A stretch of DNA of 64,000 nt from AP-15 sp963733945 (GCA_963733945.1 CAVTFD010000001.1:83648-147647), one strand, 5' to 3'; counted from the stretch's first letter, positions 52,286 through 62,363 are shown. Notes: generated by a model not told the origin, from the sequence alone. Numbers and translations: made by a program.

Positions 52286-54550
52286 ATGAGCGCACGCAAG
52301 CGCCTTCCGGTATGCTTAGCCCTCGCGCTTAGCATCGGCTATGCCACTCCCGTCATAGCGCAATCGGCGGTCGGCGCACCGGCTTCGACAGTGTTCAAGT
52401 TTTCGGCGCCGATACCGCCGGACGTCGCGTCCCCCGATAAGGTCGAGACGCTTTCAGGCACGCCGACGCCACCCAAAATCCACGAGCTGTTGACCCTGCT
52501 CGCCGATCCCAAGAACTATCAGGTGTTGACCTTGCTGGCCGATCCCAAGGTCAAGGAGTGGCTCGAAGAGCAGGGCGAGGCAAAGACCGCGGCGGGAAGG
52601 GCGCAGCAGACCGACAATTCGGTCGCGGGCTACTTAAATTCCCGGGCTGGCGCGATCCACGCGCAGGTCCTTGCGCTCGCACGCGCCATCCCCGATCTGC
52701 CCAACCAGTTCGCACGAGCAGCGAGCCGCGTCACCGCGACCCACCGTGAATATGGGGGGTATTGGGCCCTCGTCAGACTTGCTGTCTTGGTGGCGTGTGG
52801 CTTTGGCGCCGAATGGCTGTTCAGGAAAATCACGAACAGAACGCGGCTCCACATTGACGCGCTCCCTATGAAGACCGTCAACGATCGCCTGCGTCTCGTC
52901 GCTGTGCGCTTCGCCTTGGCGCTCGGCGTGGTGGCGGCCTTCGCACTCGGGAGCGTCGGCCCGTTCCTGACCCTCGACTGGAATCCAGCCCGTCGCGAGA
53001 TGTATTTGGGCTGGCTGATCGCCTTTGTCGCCATCCGGGTCGCGGCCGCCATCGGCGATTTGCTGTTGGCCCCCGCTCAAGAGCGTTTCCGGATTATTCC
53101 GGCAGATACGGCGGCTGCTCGGTTCTGGCGCCGGCGCCTCGCCGCGTTCGTGGGCTGGTTTGCGCTCCTATGGGTAATCGTCCAGGAGTGCGGCACCCTC
53201 GGTTTCTCATCCGACGGACTCCAACTCGTCGGCTACACGCTTGGCTTGGGTCTCCTCGCCGTAGGTCTGGAAGTGGTTTGGCGCAGGCCTATCGCGCCCC
53301 GCGAGGTCGCGGAAGCACACATCGCGGAAACGCGCTGTTTCGGCCAGCGTGGGCGCAACGCGGTGCTGTCGATCGGCATCGTCCTGATGTGGATACTCTG
53401 GGTCACGGCGCCGGGCATAATGAGCGTGGAGCCGGTGTTCTGGCTCGTTTTCGTCATCATCATGCTGCCGCCCGCCATCCTCGTGACGCGGCGCACGGTC
53501 GAGCATTTGCTTAGACCCCCCGGTTCGTCCCAGATTGACGGTCCGCCCACCTTCATCGCCGTAAGTCTGGAACACGGCATTCAGGCGGTCTTGATTATTG
53601 GCGCGGTAGCAGTACTCGCGCGGGGTTGGGGCGTCGATCTCGTGCACCTCGCCAGCCAGGACACGCTGTTCGCCCGCATTGTCCACGGCGTGCTGAGCGC
53701 CGTCATCATCTTGCTTGTAGCCGACGTCCTGTGGCAGGCGGCGAAGGCGGCGATCGATCGCAAGCTCGCCGAAGCTGCCGATCTCGGCCAGCCAAACACC
53801 GAGGAGGCGCGACGGCGGGCTCGGATACGAACGCTACTGCCGATTTTCCGCAATATTCTGTTCTTCGTCGTCGTCGCCGTCGCGGCGATGATGGCGCTGG
53901 CGGCGATGGGCGTCGAGATCGGCCCGCTGATCGCCGGCGCCGGCGTCGTCGGCGTCGCCATCGGTTTCGGCGCGCAGACCTTCGTTCGCGACGTCATCGC
54001 CGGTATGTTCTACCTGCTCGACGACGCTTTCCGGGTCGGCGAGTACATCCAGGCCGGCAGCTACAAGGGCACCGTCGAAGGCTTCAGCATCCGCTCGGTA
54101 AAGCTGCGGCACCACCGCGGCCCAATCTACACGGTTCCGTTCGGCCTGTTGGGTGCGGTTCAAAATCAGAGCCGCGACTGGGTCATCGACAAACTGATGG
54201 TCGGCATCACCTATGACAGCGACCTCGAACGGGCCCGCCGGCTGATCAAGCAGATCGGGCTCGACCTGGCCAAAGATCCCGAATTGGGGCCACTGATCAT
54301 CGAGCCGTTGAAGATGCAGGGCGTCGAGAATTTCGGCGATTTCGCGGTCCAGATCCGCGCGAAGATGATGACAGTGCCGGGCGAGCAATTTGTCATCCGG
54401 CGCAAGGCCTATGCGATGATCAAAAAGGCGTTCGACGAGAACGGCATCAAATTCGCGTTCCCCACCGTCCAGCTCGCTGGTGAAGGCGACCCCTCCTCCG
54501 CCGCCATCGCGCAACGCGCGCTGGAACTGACCCAGCCCGCGGCGGCGTGA
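52286..54550 (+). CDS. Mechanosensitive ion channel, MscS family (large, exported N-terminus)
   Basis: About 754 residues from the ATG at 52286 (GGAAGG upstream; a start at 52220 is less likely). A signal peptide ('LALALSIGYATPVIAQ') is followed by a periplasmic helical region of about 150 residues, several membrane helices, and the C-terminal MscS core: TM3-like 'LIAGAGVVGVAIGFGAQTFV', 'LLDDAFRVGEYIQAGSYKG' (beta domain) and 'YDSDLERARRLIKQIG' (C-terminal vestibule). Gates on membrane tension to release solutes during hypo-osmotic shock. It is convergent with another MscS gene 78 bp away. Confidence 0.9.
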   Translation: MSARKRLPVCLALALSIGYATPVIAQSAVGAPASTVFKFSAPIPPDVASPDKVETLSGTPTPPKIHELLTLLADPKNYQVLTLLADPKVKEWLEEQGEAKTAAGRAQQTDNSVAGYLNSRAGAIHAQVLALARAIPDLPNQFARAASRVTATHREYGGYWALVRLAVLVACGFGAEWLFRKITNRTRLHIDALPMKTVNDRLRLVAVRFALALGVVAAFALGSVGPFLTLDWNPARREMYLGWLIAFVAIRVAAAIGDLLLAPAQERFRIIPADTAAARFWRRRLAAFVGWFALLWVIVQECGTLGFSSDGLQLVGYTLGLGLLAVGLEVVWRRPIAPREVAEAHIAETRCFGQRGRNAVLSIGIVLMWILWVTAPGIMSVEPVFWLVFVIIMLPPAILVTRRTVEHLLRPPGSSQIDGPPTFIAVSLEHGIQAVLIIGAVAVLARGWGVDLVHLASQDTLFARIVHGVLSAVIILLVADVLWQAAKAAIDRKLAEAADLGQPNTEEARRRARIRTLLPIFRNILFFVVVAVAAMMALAAMGVEIGPLIAGAGVVGVAIGFGAQTFVRDVIAGMFYLLDDAFRVGEYIQAGSYKGTVEGFSIRSVKLRHHRGPIYTVPFGLLGAVQNQSRDWVIDKLMVGITYDSDLERARRLIKQIGLDLAKDPELGPLIIEPLKMQGVENFGDFAVQIRAKMMTVPGEQFVIRRKAYAMIKKAFDENGIKFAFPTVQLAGEGDPSSAAIAQRALELTQPAAA

Positions 54551-54628
54551 CCAGAACAGGACAGAGGAGCAGAAGCAAATTTCCGTGGAATGAGGAAGCA
54601 TCTCCCGGAGCTTTTCGAGCCGTCAGTG

Positions 54629-56470
54629 CTATCCCCGCCGGGCCTCCGCTGGCTCGAAATGCGCGATATCGGCGCCGACAGCGCCGGACCGCGCCGCCGC
54701 CGGCATGCTTTCGACATGCAAGGTGCGCGTCGGAAACGCGAACTCGACCCCGAGTTCCTTGGCGAGGTCCATGATCTTTAACAGGACGTCTTCGCGCTCC
54801 CTGAGCTCGGCGGCATAGTCCGGTACGATCAGGTAGAAGATGACCAGGACATTGAGACTGCTCTCGCCGAAATCGTTGAAACGCACGTGAAAATTGTCCT
54901 TGTTCGTCATCGGATGATCACCAATCAGCTGTCTGATGCCGACGGCGAGAGCCTCTAGCTTGTCGTGCGTCGTGTCGTAGGTGACCTGCACCAACAGGCG
55001 CTGGCGAAACATTGTGCGCATTGTCAGGTTCTCGACCGTAGCGTTGACGATTGTGTCATTGGGGATCGAGATCAGCGAATTATCCGCGGTGCGGATGCGG
55101 GTGCTGCGATAGCCAACATCTTCGACCACGCCCTCACTGCTGCTGAGCCGGATCCGATGCCCGACGCGAAACGGTTTCTCGAACATGATCAGCACCGAAC
55201 CAAACAGGTTCGCCAGGCTGTCGCGGGCCGCGAGGGCAACGGCGAGGCCGCCGACGCCCAGGCCGGCAAGCATCGAATAGGCCGGAAACCCCAGCTCGTC
55301 GCCGGCCCGCATCAACAGCCCAATCGCTATTACGATGCCGACGAAGCGCACGCCGAGCCTGATCAGCTGGCTGTCCAAGCTTTGCGGCCTCAGGCGTTCC
55401 GACGCCACAACCAATTCGCCTAGGATGCCGGCGCCAATCAGGGACAACCATGCGGCACTCACATACAACGTAATCGTCTGGACGAAGGCAATGACCACCA
55501 GCGGGCTGCCGCTGATGCGTAGAATCTTGCAAATCAACGGACCCAGGACCCCGGCCAGAAGAATGATCGCGAGCGGGGTCAACAGCGAATGCCAGCCTGG
55601 TGCTGCGCCATCTTCTCTTCGTTGAGCAAGGCGGCGCGCCAGGCGATAGACGCCAAACACACACAGCAAGCCGACGAGAAACCCGAACACGAACCCAAAC
55701 CACTGCCATAGGGTAACACCGGCGATCTGCGCCTTGGCCCAGACCGGCAGGCTTAGCATCCAGCGAGTTGGTATGATGGCTTCCAGGCCGATCGGCGAAC
55801 TGGTAAAGGCCCCATAGATCGTCGTCGTCCTGTTTGAACTCAGCGCACGATAGGCATCGGCTGCCTGCTTTGCCGGACTGGGCTTGTAAGGCAGGTCCTT
55901 TACCGCTTCATAGAAGGCGGGGAGCTGGTCGACCGTATCGGCGGATACCAGCCACTCTCCGGCGCGCGGGCCGTTCTCGATCAGAACGATATCGATCTCG
56001 GTGTTCGGCAGCCGCCATCGTTTGGCCGAAGACCGCGCGATTGCATCCCGATCCGGAATGGCGTCAAAGGCAGGAAGATCGATGCGGTCGAGGATTTCCT
56101 TCAGCTGAAGCGCTCGCTCGATGGCGACAGTGTCCCTAAGAACGGGTGAAATCCGCGACGTGTCGAGAAATTGGACGGCCTTTGTTCCATTTGAAAGGAT
56201 CTCGAATTGCCGCTTGCGTTCTTCCGCGCTGAGATAGAGGCGGTTGGATGCGGCATAAGATTTGAGAAAATTGACCATCCCAAGGTAGGCCTCGTCGATG
56301 GTCTCGATGAAACCTTGAAGCGTCGCTCTTGGGCTGGATTCGTCGACCGGGCGCAAAGGATTAACCTCTGCCGCCTTTGCCGGATTCGAAGACCCGAACG
56401 CGATTATAAACAAAGATGTAATCAGACTATTGGCAAAGTGCGTGACAGATTTCATGGTCATTTGCGCCAT
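54629..56470 (-). CDS. Mechanosensitive ion channel, MscS family
   Basis: A 613-residue MscS-type channel. The start at 56470 follows AGGGGACG. A signal-like N-terminus ('LITSLFIIAFGSSNPAKAAE') leads to a periplasmic domain, then membrane helices ('WFGFVFGFLVGLLCVFGVYR', 'LLTPLAIILLAGVLGPLIC'), the pore helix 'GLGVGGLAVALAARDSLANL', 'MFEKPFRVGHRIRLSSSEG' and 'STRIRTADNSLISIPND'. The C-terminal domain ends 'TRTLHVE'. With the other channel convergent next door, the pair suggests a local osmotic-stress island, although they face each other and are not one operon. Confidence 0.9.
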   Translation of the reverse strand: MAQMTMKSVTHFANSLITSLFIIAFGSSNPAKAAEVNPLRPVDESSPRATLQGFIETIDEAYLGMVNFLKSYAASNRLYLSAEERKRQFEILSNGTKAVQFLDTSRISPVLRDTVAIERALQLKEILDRIDLPAFDAIPDRDAIARSSAKRWRLPNTEIDIVLIENGPRAGEWLVSADTVDQLPAFYEAVKDLPYKPSPAKQAADAYRALSSNRTTTIYGAFTSSPIGLEAIIPTRWMLSLPVWAKAQIAGVTLWQWFGFVFGFLVGLLCVFGVYRLARRLAQRREDGAAPGWHSLLTPLAIILLAGVLGPLICKILRISGSPLVVIAFVQTITLYVSAAWLSLIGAGILGELVVASERLRPQSLDSQLIRLGVRFVGIVIAIGLLMRAGDELGFPAYSMLAGLGVGGLAVALAARDSLANLFGSVLIMFEKPFRVGHRIRLSSSEGVVEDVGYRSTRIRTADNSLISIPNDTIVNATVENLTMRTMFRQRLLVQVTYDTTHDKLEALAVGIRQLIGDHPMTNKDNFHVRFNDFGESSLNVLVIFYLIVPDYAAELREREDVLLKIMDLAKELGVEFAFPTRTLHVESMPAAARSGAVGADIAHFEPAEARRG

Positions 56471-56665
56471 CGTCCCCTCATGCCTGGCGTAATCAGCGCC
56501 ACAATCTGCTTCTTCTCGTTTCTCGACAACCGAATCGGGCAGCCGATAGAGTGAAGCGACCCTGTTTCGACCCGCTTACCGCAGGCTGGCGGCATGCGAG
56601 CTTATCTGGCGCCGGGACCCCAAAAGGGCTAGAAGCGGGGCCGTCGCTCCTCGGGGGCCTTTCTG

Positions 56666-58363
56666 ATGACCAATCTTTCCGAACCGCCGGTGCTGGCGCA
56701 TGCCGTGACGCGGCGCTCGCGTCGGCTGTCGGTGATCTGGATCATACCGTTGGTCGCGGTAGCGATCGGCGCGTGGCTCGCATGGGACACCTTGTCGAAA
56801 GAAGGGCCGACGATCACGGTCACCTTCAACACCGCCGAAGGACTGCAGCCGGGCCAGTCGCAGCTCAAGTTCAAGGACATCGTCTTCGGCACGGTCAAGA
56901 GCCTCAAGCTCGCCCCCGACAACACCCACGTCGTCGTGACCATTGCTACGACCCACGAAGCCAAGCCACTGTTGACCGAAAAGACGGTGTTTTGGGTGGT
57001 CAAGCCGCGGCTGTTCGCCGGCAACGTCTCCGGCCTCGAAACCCTGCTGTCCGGGAGCTATGTCGGCATGTTGCCCGGCGCGACCGCCGGCAAGCCGAAG
57101 CATAGGTTTACCGGACAAGAGGATCCGCCGATCCTCAGTGAGCATGTCCCGGGGCACACCTTCTTAATGAAGGCCAAGCGGCTGAGCTCGCTCTCGCTTG
57201 GCTCGCCGATCTTCTACCGCGATTTGAGCGTCGGCGAGGTGCTCGGCTGGGACATCGCCGACATGGCCGATTACGTGACAATCCACGCCTTTGTCCGCGC
57301 CCCCTATGACAGTTATGTCCACGACGACACTCGGTTCTGGAACGCCTCGGGAGTGTCGATCAAGCTCGCCGGCGCCGGGGTCGAAGTTCAGCTCGAATCG
57401 CTGAAGGCGCTGATCCTCGGCGGCATTGCCTTCGAAACCCCGGATTTGGAGGGCCGCGCCCAGTCGGCGAGCCTCGAAAACCACGTTTTTCCGTTATTCG
57501 CCAACCACGATGCCGCGCTGGCCGCCTCCTACACGCGCAAGGTCCAGGTCGTCTCGTATTTCCCCGGGTCGGTCAGCGGGTTGGGAGTCGGCTCCCCAGT
57601 GACAATGCACGGTCTTGTCGTCGGGCAAGTCACTAGAGTGCGTCTCGCCTACGACAAGGCCACAGACAAGGTGCTTGCGCCGGTCCGCTACGAAGTCGAG
57701 CCCGAACGCATCGTTGGCGTCGGGGGCAGGATGTTTCAGACCGCGCAAGAGGGGGTGGAGGCGCTGCTCAAGCAAGGATTGCGCGCCACTCTCGAGAGCA
57801 CCAACCTGATCACCGGCCAGCAGCAGATCGCGCTGGATTTCGTCCCTGATGCGCCGCCGGCCCAGCTCTCGATGGAAGACGGCTATTTCGTGTTGCCGGC
57901 GACGCCGGGAGGCGGGTTCGCCGGGCTCACGGCAGCGGCGGGCGCGCTCCTCGACAAGGTCAACCAGATCCCGTTCGATCAGCTTGGCAAAAACCTCGGC
58001 GGCATCCTGAAATCGGTCAACGATCTCGCCAGCGGCCCCCAGGCGCGTCAGGCACTAACCGAACTGGCGGCGACGATCTCGACCCTCGAGCAACTGACCA
58101 AGCACATCGATGCCGGCGCCACCCCGGCCTTGAAGCAGCTTCCGGAGATGACGGCCCAGCTGCAAAAGACCGTGACCAACGCCAACAAGCTGTTGCTGTC
58201 ACTCGACAGCGGCTATGGCGACAACACTAAGTTCAATCGCGACCTCGAACGGCTGCTGGTCCAGACAAACGACGCGCTCAACTCGATCCGCGCGCTCGCC
58301 GATTTGCTGTCGCGCCATCCCGAGGCGCTGATCAAAGGCCGGCCCGCGGGCGGCGTCGAATGA
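56666..58363 (+). CDS. pqiB: PqiB-like MCE-domain protein
   Basis: A 565-residue MlaD/MCE protein that probably forms a periplasmic lipid-transport tube with PqiA and PqiC. It has one N-terminal membrane helix ('VIWIIPLVAVAIGAWLAW'), then three MCE repeats, recognisable by 'ITVTFNTAEGLQPGQSQLKF', 'GSPIFYRDLSVGEVLGWDI' and 'VVSYFPGSVSGLGVGSPVTM', and a helical C-terminus ('LPEMTAQLQKTVTNANKLLL'). The stop overlaps pqiC (ATGA). Gene order here is B-C-A. Confidence 0.9.
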   Translation: MTNLSEPPVLAHAVTRRSRRLSVIWIIPLVAVAIGAWLAWDTLSKEGPTITVTFNTAEGLQPGQSQLKFKDIVFGTVKSLKLAPDNTHVVVTIATTHEAKPLLTEKTVFWVVKPRLFAGNVSGLETLLSGSYVGMLPGATAGKPKHRFTGQEDPPILSEHVPGHTFLMKAKRLSSLSLGSPIFYRDLSVGEVLGWDIADMADYVTIHAFVRAPYDSYVHDDTRFWNASGVSIKLAGAGVEVQLESLKALILGGIAFETPDLEGRAQSASLENHVFPLFANHDAALAASYTRKVQVVSYFPGSVSGLGVGSPVTMHGLVVGQVTRVRLAYDKATDKVLAPVRYEVEPERIVGVGGRMFQTAQEGVEALLKQGLRATLESTNLITGQQQIALDFVPDAPPAQLSMEDGYFVLPATPGGGFAGLTAAAGALLDKVNQIPFDQLGKNLGGILKSVNDLASGPQARQALTELAATISTLEQLTKHIDAGATPALKQLPEMTAQLQKTVTNANKLLLSLDSGYGDNTKFNRDLERLLVQTNDALNSIRALADLLSRHPEALIKGRPAGGVE

Positions 58364-58950
58364 GCCTCAGGCTGCGGGCCTTACGCCTCGCCGCGTTGGC
58401 AATAGCCGGGGCATTGGCCGCCTGCACCTCGCCCGACCCGGTGCTCTACACCTTGGCGCCGGCTCCGGGCGCGGTGCAAGCGGGTGGACCGAGGGTCGTG
58501 CTGCTGCAGCAGATCGCGATCGCGCATTTCCTCGAACGCTCGCAGATCGTCCGCTCGTCGGAAAACTATCGCCTCGACGTGATGTCCAATGATTGGTGGG
58601 GAGAACCGCTCGGGGCAATGCTGAGCCGGGTGCTGATCGAGGAGCTGGGCCAGCGCCTGCCGCAGACCACCGTTATTGCCGACAATGGCGCAGTGTCGGC
58701 CCGGCCCGATGCGACGATCGAGCTGAACATCCAGCGGCTCGACGAGGACGCTGCCGGCAACCTGATCCTGCAGGCGCAGGCCGCGGTGCGTTTCACCGGG
58801 CAAAGTCAGCCCGCTCTCCGAAGCTTCCGCTTTAGCGTGCCGCCGACGGCGCCGGGCGTGCCGGGCGAAGTGGCGGCGATCAGCGCCGCGGTGGGGCGCC
58901 TCGCCGACGGCATCGCGCCAATGCTGACGACACCCCCGGGCCGCGGGTGA
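58360..58950 (+). CDS. pqiC: PqiC-family (DUF330, ABC-type transport auxiliary) lipoprotein
   Basis: A 196-residue outer-membrane lipoprotein that caps the PqiB tube in E. coli. The signal sequence ends in the lipobox 'LAAC' near residue 22; then 'YTLAPAPGAVQAGGPRVVLL', 'AHFLERSQIVRSSENYRL' and 'WWGEPLGAMLSRVLIEELGQ' follow, the DUF330 layout. It overlaps both neighbours by four bases (pqiB before, pqiA after), so the three are translated as one unit. Confidence 0.9.
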   Translation: MSLRLRALRLAALAIAGALAACTSPDPVLYTLAPAPGAVQAGGPRVVLLQQIAIAHFLERSQIVRSSENYRLDVMSNDWWGEPLGAMLSRVLIEELGQRLPQTTVIADNGAVSARPDATIELNIQRLDEDAAGNLILQAQAAVRFTGQSQPALRSFRFSVPPTAPGVPGEVAAISAAVGRLADGIAPMLTTPPGRG

Positions 58951-60242
58951 AAAGCCGCCCTTCAGCCCTCCCACCGCTGACCCTGCCGCAGCTGCGCGAA
59001 TGCCCGGGCTGCGGGTTGTTTCAGATGGTCCCTGCCCTTCCCCCCGGCACCACCGCGCGCTGTGCGCGCTGCCCGACGATCTTGCGCCGTGCTTCGGCCC
59101 ACCGCCTCGACCACATCATCGCGCTGACCGCGGCGGCGCTGGTGCTGATGGCGGTCATGTGCACGACCGCGTTGATGAGCGTCGAAACCGCCGGCATTCG
59201 TCATGTCGCCAACTTGTTCTCGGGGCCGGACGAGCTGGTTCGGCGGAGCATGGGCCCGCTCGCCGCAGTGGTGCTGTTCGTCACGGTGCTGGCGCCGCTC
59301 GGCCGCCTTGCCGGCACGCTCTATGTGCTGATCCGCGCTTACGAACCGCGCCCGCCGCGTCATCTGCGCTGGGTCTTTATGGTGGCCGAGCGTCTGCGCC
59401 CGTGGTCGATGATCGAGGTCTTTCTGTTTGGCGTTTTCGTCGCCTATGTGAAGCTCGGCGACTTGGTGACGATCGGTCTCGCGACTGGGGTTTACGCGCT
59501 GTTCGCCTTGACAATCGTGCTGGTCTGGGTCGACAGCGCCCTCGACCGCGAGAAGGTATGGGAGCAGCTCGACCACAAAGATCGGCCTGATGCTCTGCCC
59601 TGCGGCGCCATCGCCGGAGCGATCGGCTGCGAGACCTGCGGCCTTGTCAGCGCTCTCGGCCCAGGCCATCCGCATTGCCCGCGCTGTGATAGCGCGCTGC
59701 ACCCACGCCGGCCGAACAGCATCCAGCGGACTTGGGCCTTGGTCATCGCCGCTGCGGTCCTTTACATCCCGGCCAATTACTATCCAGTGCTGACCGTGAT
59801 GCAGCTCGGTGCTGGCCAGCCGAGCACGATCCTCGGCGGCGTCGAGGAGCTGATTACGGCACGCCAATACCCACTTGCCGCCCTCGTCTTTTTTGCCAGC
59901 ATCGCGGTGCCGGTGCTGAAGCTGGTCGGGCTCTCGATCATGCTGATCGCGACCCAGACCGGACGCGCCGGCCGGCTGCGCGACCGCACCCGGCTCTACC
60001 ACATCGTCCGCTTTATCGGCCGCTGGTCGATGATCGACATCTTTATGGAATCGCTACTGGGGGCCCTCGTCGTCTTTGGCTCGGTGATCACGATCGAGCC
60101 CGGTGTCGGCGCGCTCGCGTTTTGTGCGGTCGTGGTGCTGACCATGTTCGCGGCCGAAACCTTCGACCCCCGCCTGATGTGGGACACGGCGGCCGCGCGC
60201 GCCTCACCGGCAGCGGCGGCAGGCGCGATCGGCCGCGGCTGA
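58947..60242 (+). CDS. pqiA: PqiA-like integral membrane protein
   Basis: A 431-residue polytopic inner-membrane protein, GTG start overlapping the pqiC stop. Two homologous halves each begin with a rubredoxin-like pair of CxxC: 'CPGCG' and 'CARC', then 'CETCG' and 'CPRC', and each half carries four membrane helices ('IIALTAAALVLMAVMCTTAL', 'LVIAAAVLYIPANYYPVLTV', 'VFGSVITIEPGVGALAFCAV'). 'YPLAALVFFASIAVPVLKLV' is the family hallmark. Energises or supports PqiB-mediated lipid transport. Placing pqiA last is a variation on the usual A-B-C order. Confidence 0.9.
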   Translation: MKSRPSALPPLTLPQLRECPGCGLFQMVPALPPGTTARCARCPTILRRASAHRLDHIIALTAAALVLMAVMCTTALMSVETAGIRHVANLFSGPDELVRRSMGPLAAVVLFVTVLAPLGRLAGTLYVLIRAYEPRPPRHLRWVFMVAERLRPWSMIEVFLFGVFVAYVKLGDLVTIGLATGVYALFALTIVLVWVDSALDREKVWEQLDHKDRPDALPCGAIAGAIGCETCGLVSALGPGHPHCPRCDSALHPRRPNSIQRTWALVIAAAVLYIPANYYPVLTVMQLGAGQPSTILGGVEELITARQYPLAALVFFASIAVPVLKLVGLSIMLIATQTGRAGRLRDRTRLYHIVRFIGRWSMIDIFMESLLGALVVFGSVITIEPGVGALAFCAVVVLTMFAAETFDPRLMWDTAAARASPAAAAGAIGRG

Positions 60243-60309
60243 TCAGTCATTGACAGCGGCCGTCAGGCACGCCGGTATTGCGCCTGATGGACGAAGCTTG
60301 GGGCGCCCC

Positions 60310-61476
60310 ATGGATGATGTGAAGCGAGCCGGCCCGGTGGCGCGGGCGCGGGGCCTGGCGGACATGATCGGCGCCGCGGCCGACAGGACCGAGCGCGCCC
60401 GGCGGATTCCCGACGAGGTGCTCGACCGGCTGCACGAAACCCGGCTGTTTCGCATGCTATATCCGCGTTCGGTCGGCGGCGACGAAGCCGAGCCCGGCGA
60501 CTATGTGCTGGCGGTCGGGGAATTGGCCCAGGCCGATGGCTCGGTCGGCTGGTGCGTCTCGATCGCCAACAGCATCGGGTTGTTCGCGCCTTATCTCGGC
60601 CTTGACGCCGCGCGCCAGGTGTTCGGCGATCCGCGCGCGACTTGCGCCTGGGGCCCGCCCAACGACAGCCAGGGGTTCGCCGTGCCGGGCGGCTATCGCG
60701 TCACCGGCCGTTGGGATTTCGCCAGCGGCTGCCGTCATGCCAGCTGGATGGGCGCACATGGCGCCGTCGTCGAGCCCGACGGCTCGCTGCGGCTCAACAA
60801 GTTCGGCCGGCCGACGATCCGCACTTGGCTGTTTCCGGCCGAGCAGGCGACCTTGCTCGACAATTGGAACCCGATCGGCCTGCGCGGCACCGCGTCCGAA
60901 TCCTATTCGGTCAAGGATCTTTTCGTACCCGAGGAATTCACCGGCACCCGCGAGGACCCGACCCTGCGCCGCGATCGCGGCAAACTCTATGCGTTCCCGC
61001 AACAGACGCTCTATTCGGTCGGGATCGCCAGCGTGGCGCTCGGCATCGCCCGCGGCATGCTCGAAGCCTTTATCGATCTCGCGCTGCGCAAGACCCCGCG
61101 CGGCACGGGCCGGCTCGCCGACAGCGCCGTGATCCAGGCCGAAATCGCCCGCGCCGAGGCGAGGCTCGGTTCGGCCCGGGCCTATCTCGTCGACACGGTA
61201 CGCGACATCTACGAGCGCGCCGACGATATCGCCCCGATCGACGTCGGCGAGCGGGCGCGCGCCCGCCTCGCTGGCAGCCACGCGATTTCGAGCGCGGTCG
61301 CGGTCGCCGACTGGACCTACAAAGCCGCCGGCGTCGATGCGATCTTCCCCGGCAGCCCGTTCGAGCGCCGCTTCCGCGACATCCACACCGTCTCGCAGCA
61401 GATCCAATCCCGCGACGCCCATTACGAAACCGTCGGCCAAGTCCTCCTCGGCAACCCGCCCGAGGTATTTCTGTGA
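60310..61476 (+). CDS. Acyl-CoA-dehydrogenase-fold flavoprotein (group D monooxygenase/HsaA-like)
   Basis: About 388 residues from the ATG at 60310 (one at 60250 is possible). The N-terminal helical domain is 'DRTERARRIPDEVLDRLHET', then 'LFRMLYPRSVGGDEAEPGDY', 'GWCVSIANSIGLFAPYLG', 'VTGRWDFASGCRHASWMGAH', 'WNPIGLRGTASESYSVKDLF' and the C-terminal 'RFRDIHTVSQQIQSRDAHYE' with the histidine/Ser pattern of HsaA/HpaB-type flavin monooxygenases rather than true acyl-CoA dehydrogenases (no catalytic Glu motif is evident). The reaction is unknown. Confidence 0.75.
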   Translation: MDDVKRAGPVARARGLADMIGAAADRTERARRIPDEVLDRLHETRLFRMLYPRSVGGDEAEPGDYVLAVGELAQADGSVGWCVSIANSIGLFAPYLGLDAARQVFGDPRATCAWGPPNDSQGFAVPGGYRVTGRWDFASGCRHASWMGAHGAVVEPDGSLRLNKFGRPTIRTWLFPAEQATLLDNWNPIGLRGTASESYSVKDLFVPEEFTGTREDPTLRRDRGKLYAFPQQTLYSVGIASVALGIARGMLEAFIDLALRKTPRGTGRLADSAVIQAEIARAEARLGSARAYLVDTVRDIYERADDIAPIDVGERARARLAGSHAISSAVAVADWTYKAAGVDAIFPGSPFERRFRDIHTVSQQIQSRDAHYETVGQVLLGNPPEVFL

Positions 61477-61553
61477 GCGGCGAGGGGTTCCGGCGCGGGC
61501 CCGTCCCGCTCACCGGCGATGGCTAGTCCCAGGTGTCGCCTGACCAGCAGCGA

Positions 61554-62363
61554 TCAGGCGCCGACACCCCAGGCGATGGCGTTGCGCAGCAACGTGACAA
61601 ACGCGTCGGTTTCCCACGGGCCGTGAAAGGTGGGCGGCGTCGTATCCGTGAGGTCGGCCGGGCGGGCCGCGCGGATAGCGGGGTTGTGGCAATGGCCGAG
61701 AGCAAAGTAGGTCACGCCGCCTTCGCCGACCGGACGGGTATAGCCGACGACACGGGTCCTGCCGTCGGGCTGCAAGGATGTGTCGGAGCCGTAGAGGTTC
61801 GTGACGACGGGCCATGCGGCGCTCGCGCCGTAATCCGCGGTCAGCAGGATTTGCGTCGACCCCGGATCTTGCAGCTCGATGAAGTACGGCTCGTCTTCGA
61901 CGACAAAGGATTTGCCGAGACCTCGGGTCAGAGGGTGATCGGCGGCCCCGACTTCGACGCGAAACTCGCAGATCGGTGGATGGGTCAAGAAGCGGCTGCC
62001 GAGGAGCGCGTGGTGTTCGGTCTTGACGGTACGACGATTGCGCACGCCCTCGACCCGCTCGGCACGGCCGCCGCTGGTCCCGTGCAAGCCGAGCCAATGG
62101 CCACCCGCCTCCAGCCAGTCCTCGATGGCGCGGGTTTGCCGGGCATCCGGGTAGGGGCCGGCGACATAGGTGATCAGCAATCGGCTGACCGGCAGCCATT
62201 TCTCGACGTCGGCGAAGTCGTTTGCGACCGAGGCCGGAATGTCTTGCTCCGCCAGCAGCCCCAACAGCCTCAGGCGGGCATAATCGTGGTCGTGCCCGGC
62301 CATCGAAGCCGGCGGAAAACCGCCGGCAATCAGATGCGCCCGGCCGGAATTGTTCTCTGCCAT
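61554..62363 (-). CDS. ThuA-domain protein
   Basis: A 269-residue ThuA-like glutamine-amidotransferase-fold protein from the ATG at 62363. It reads 'AHLIAGGFPPASMAGHDHDY', 'LLITYVAGPYPDARQTRAIE', 'GHWLGLHGTSGGRAE' (the ThuA 'GG-x-x-GLHG' pattern), 'SFVVEDEPYFIELQDPGST' and 'YFALGHCHNPAIR', ending in a 'NAIAWGVGA' helix. ThuA proteins have been linked to trehalose and sugar metabolism; the exact role is not known. The frame is open upstream to 62450 without family sequence. No trehalose genes are near. Confidence 0.8.
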   Translation of the reverse strand: MAENNSGRAHLIAGGFPPASMAGHDHDYARLRLLGLLAEQDIPASVANDFADVEKWLPVSRLLITYVAGPYPDARQTRAIEDWLEAGGHWLGLHGTSGGRAERVEGVRNRRTVKTEHHALLGSRFLTHPPICEFRVEVGAADHPLTRGLGKSFVVEDEPYFIELQDPGSTQILLTADYGASAAWPVVTNLYGSDTSLQPDGRTRVVGYTRPVGEGGVTYFALGHCHNPAIRAARPADLTDTTPPTFHGPWETDAFVTLLRNAIAWGVGA

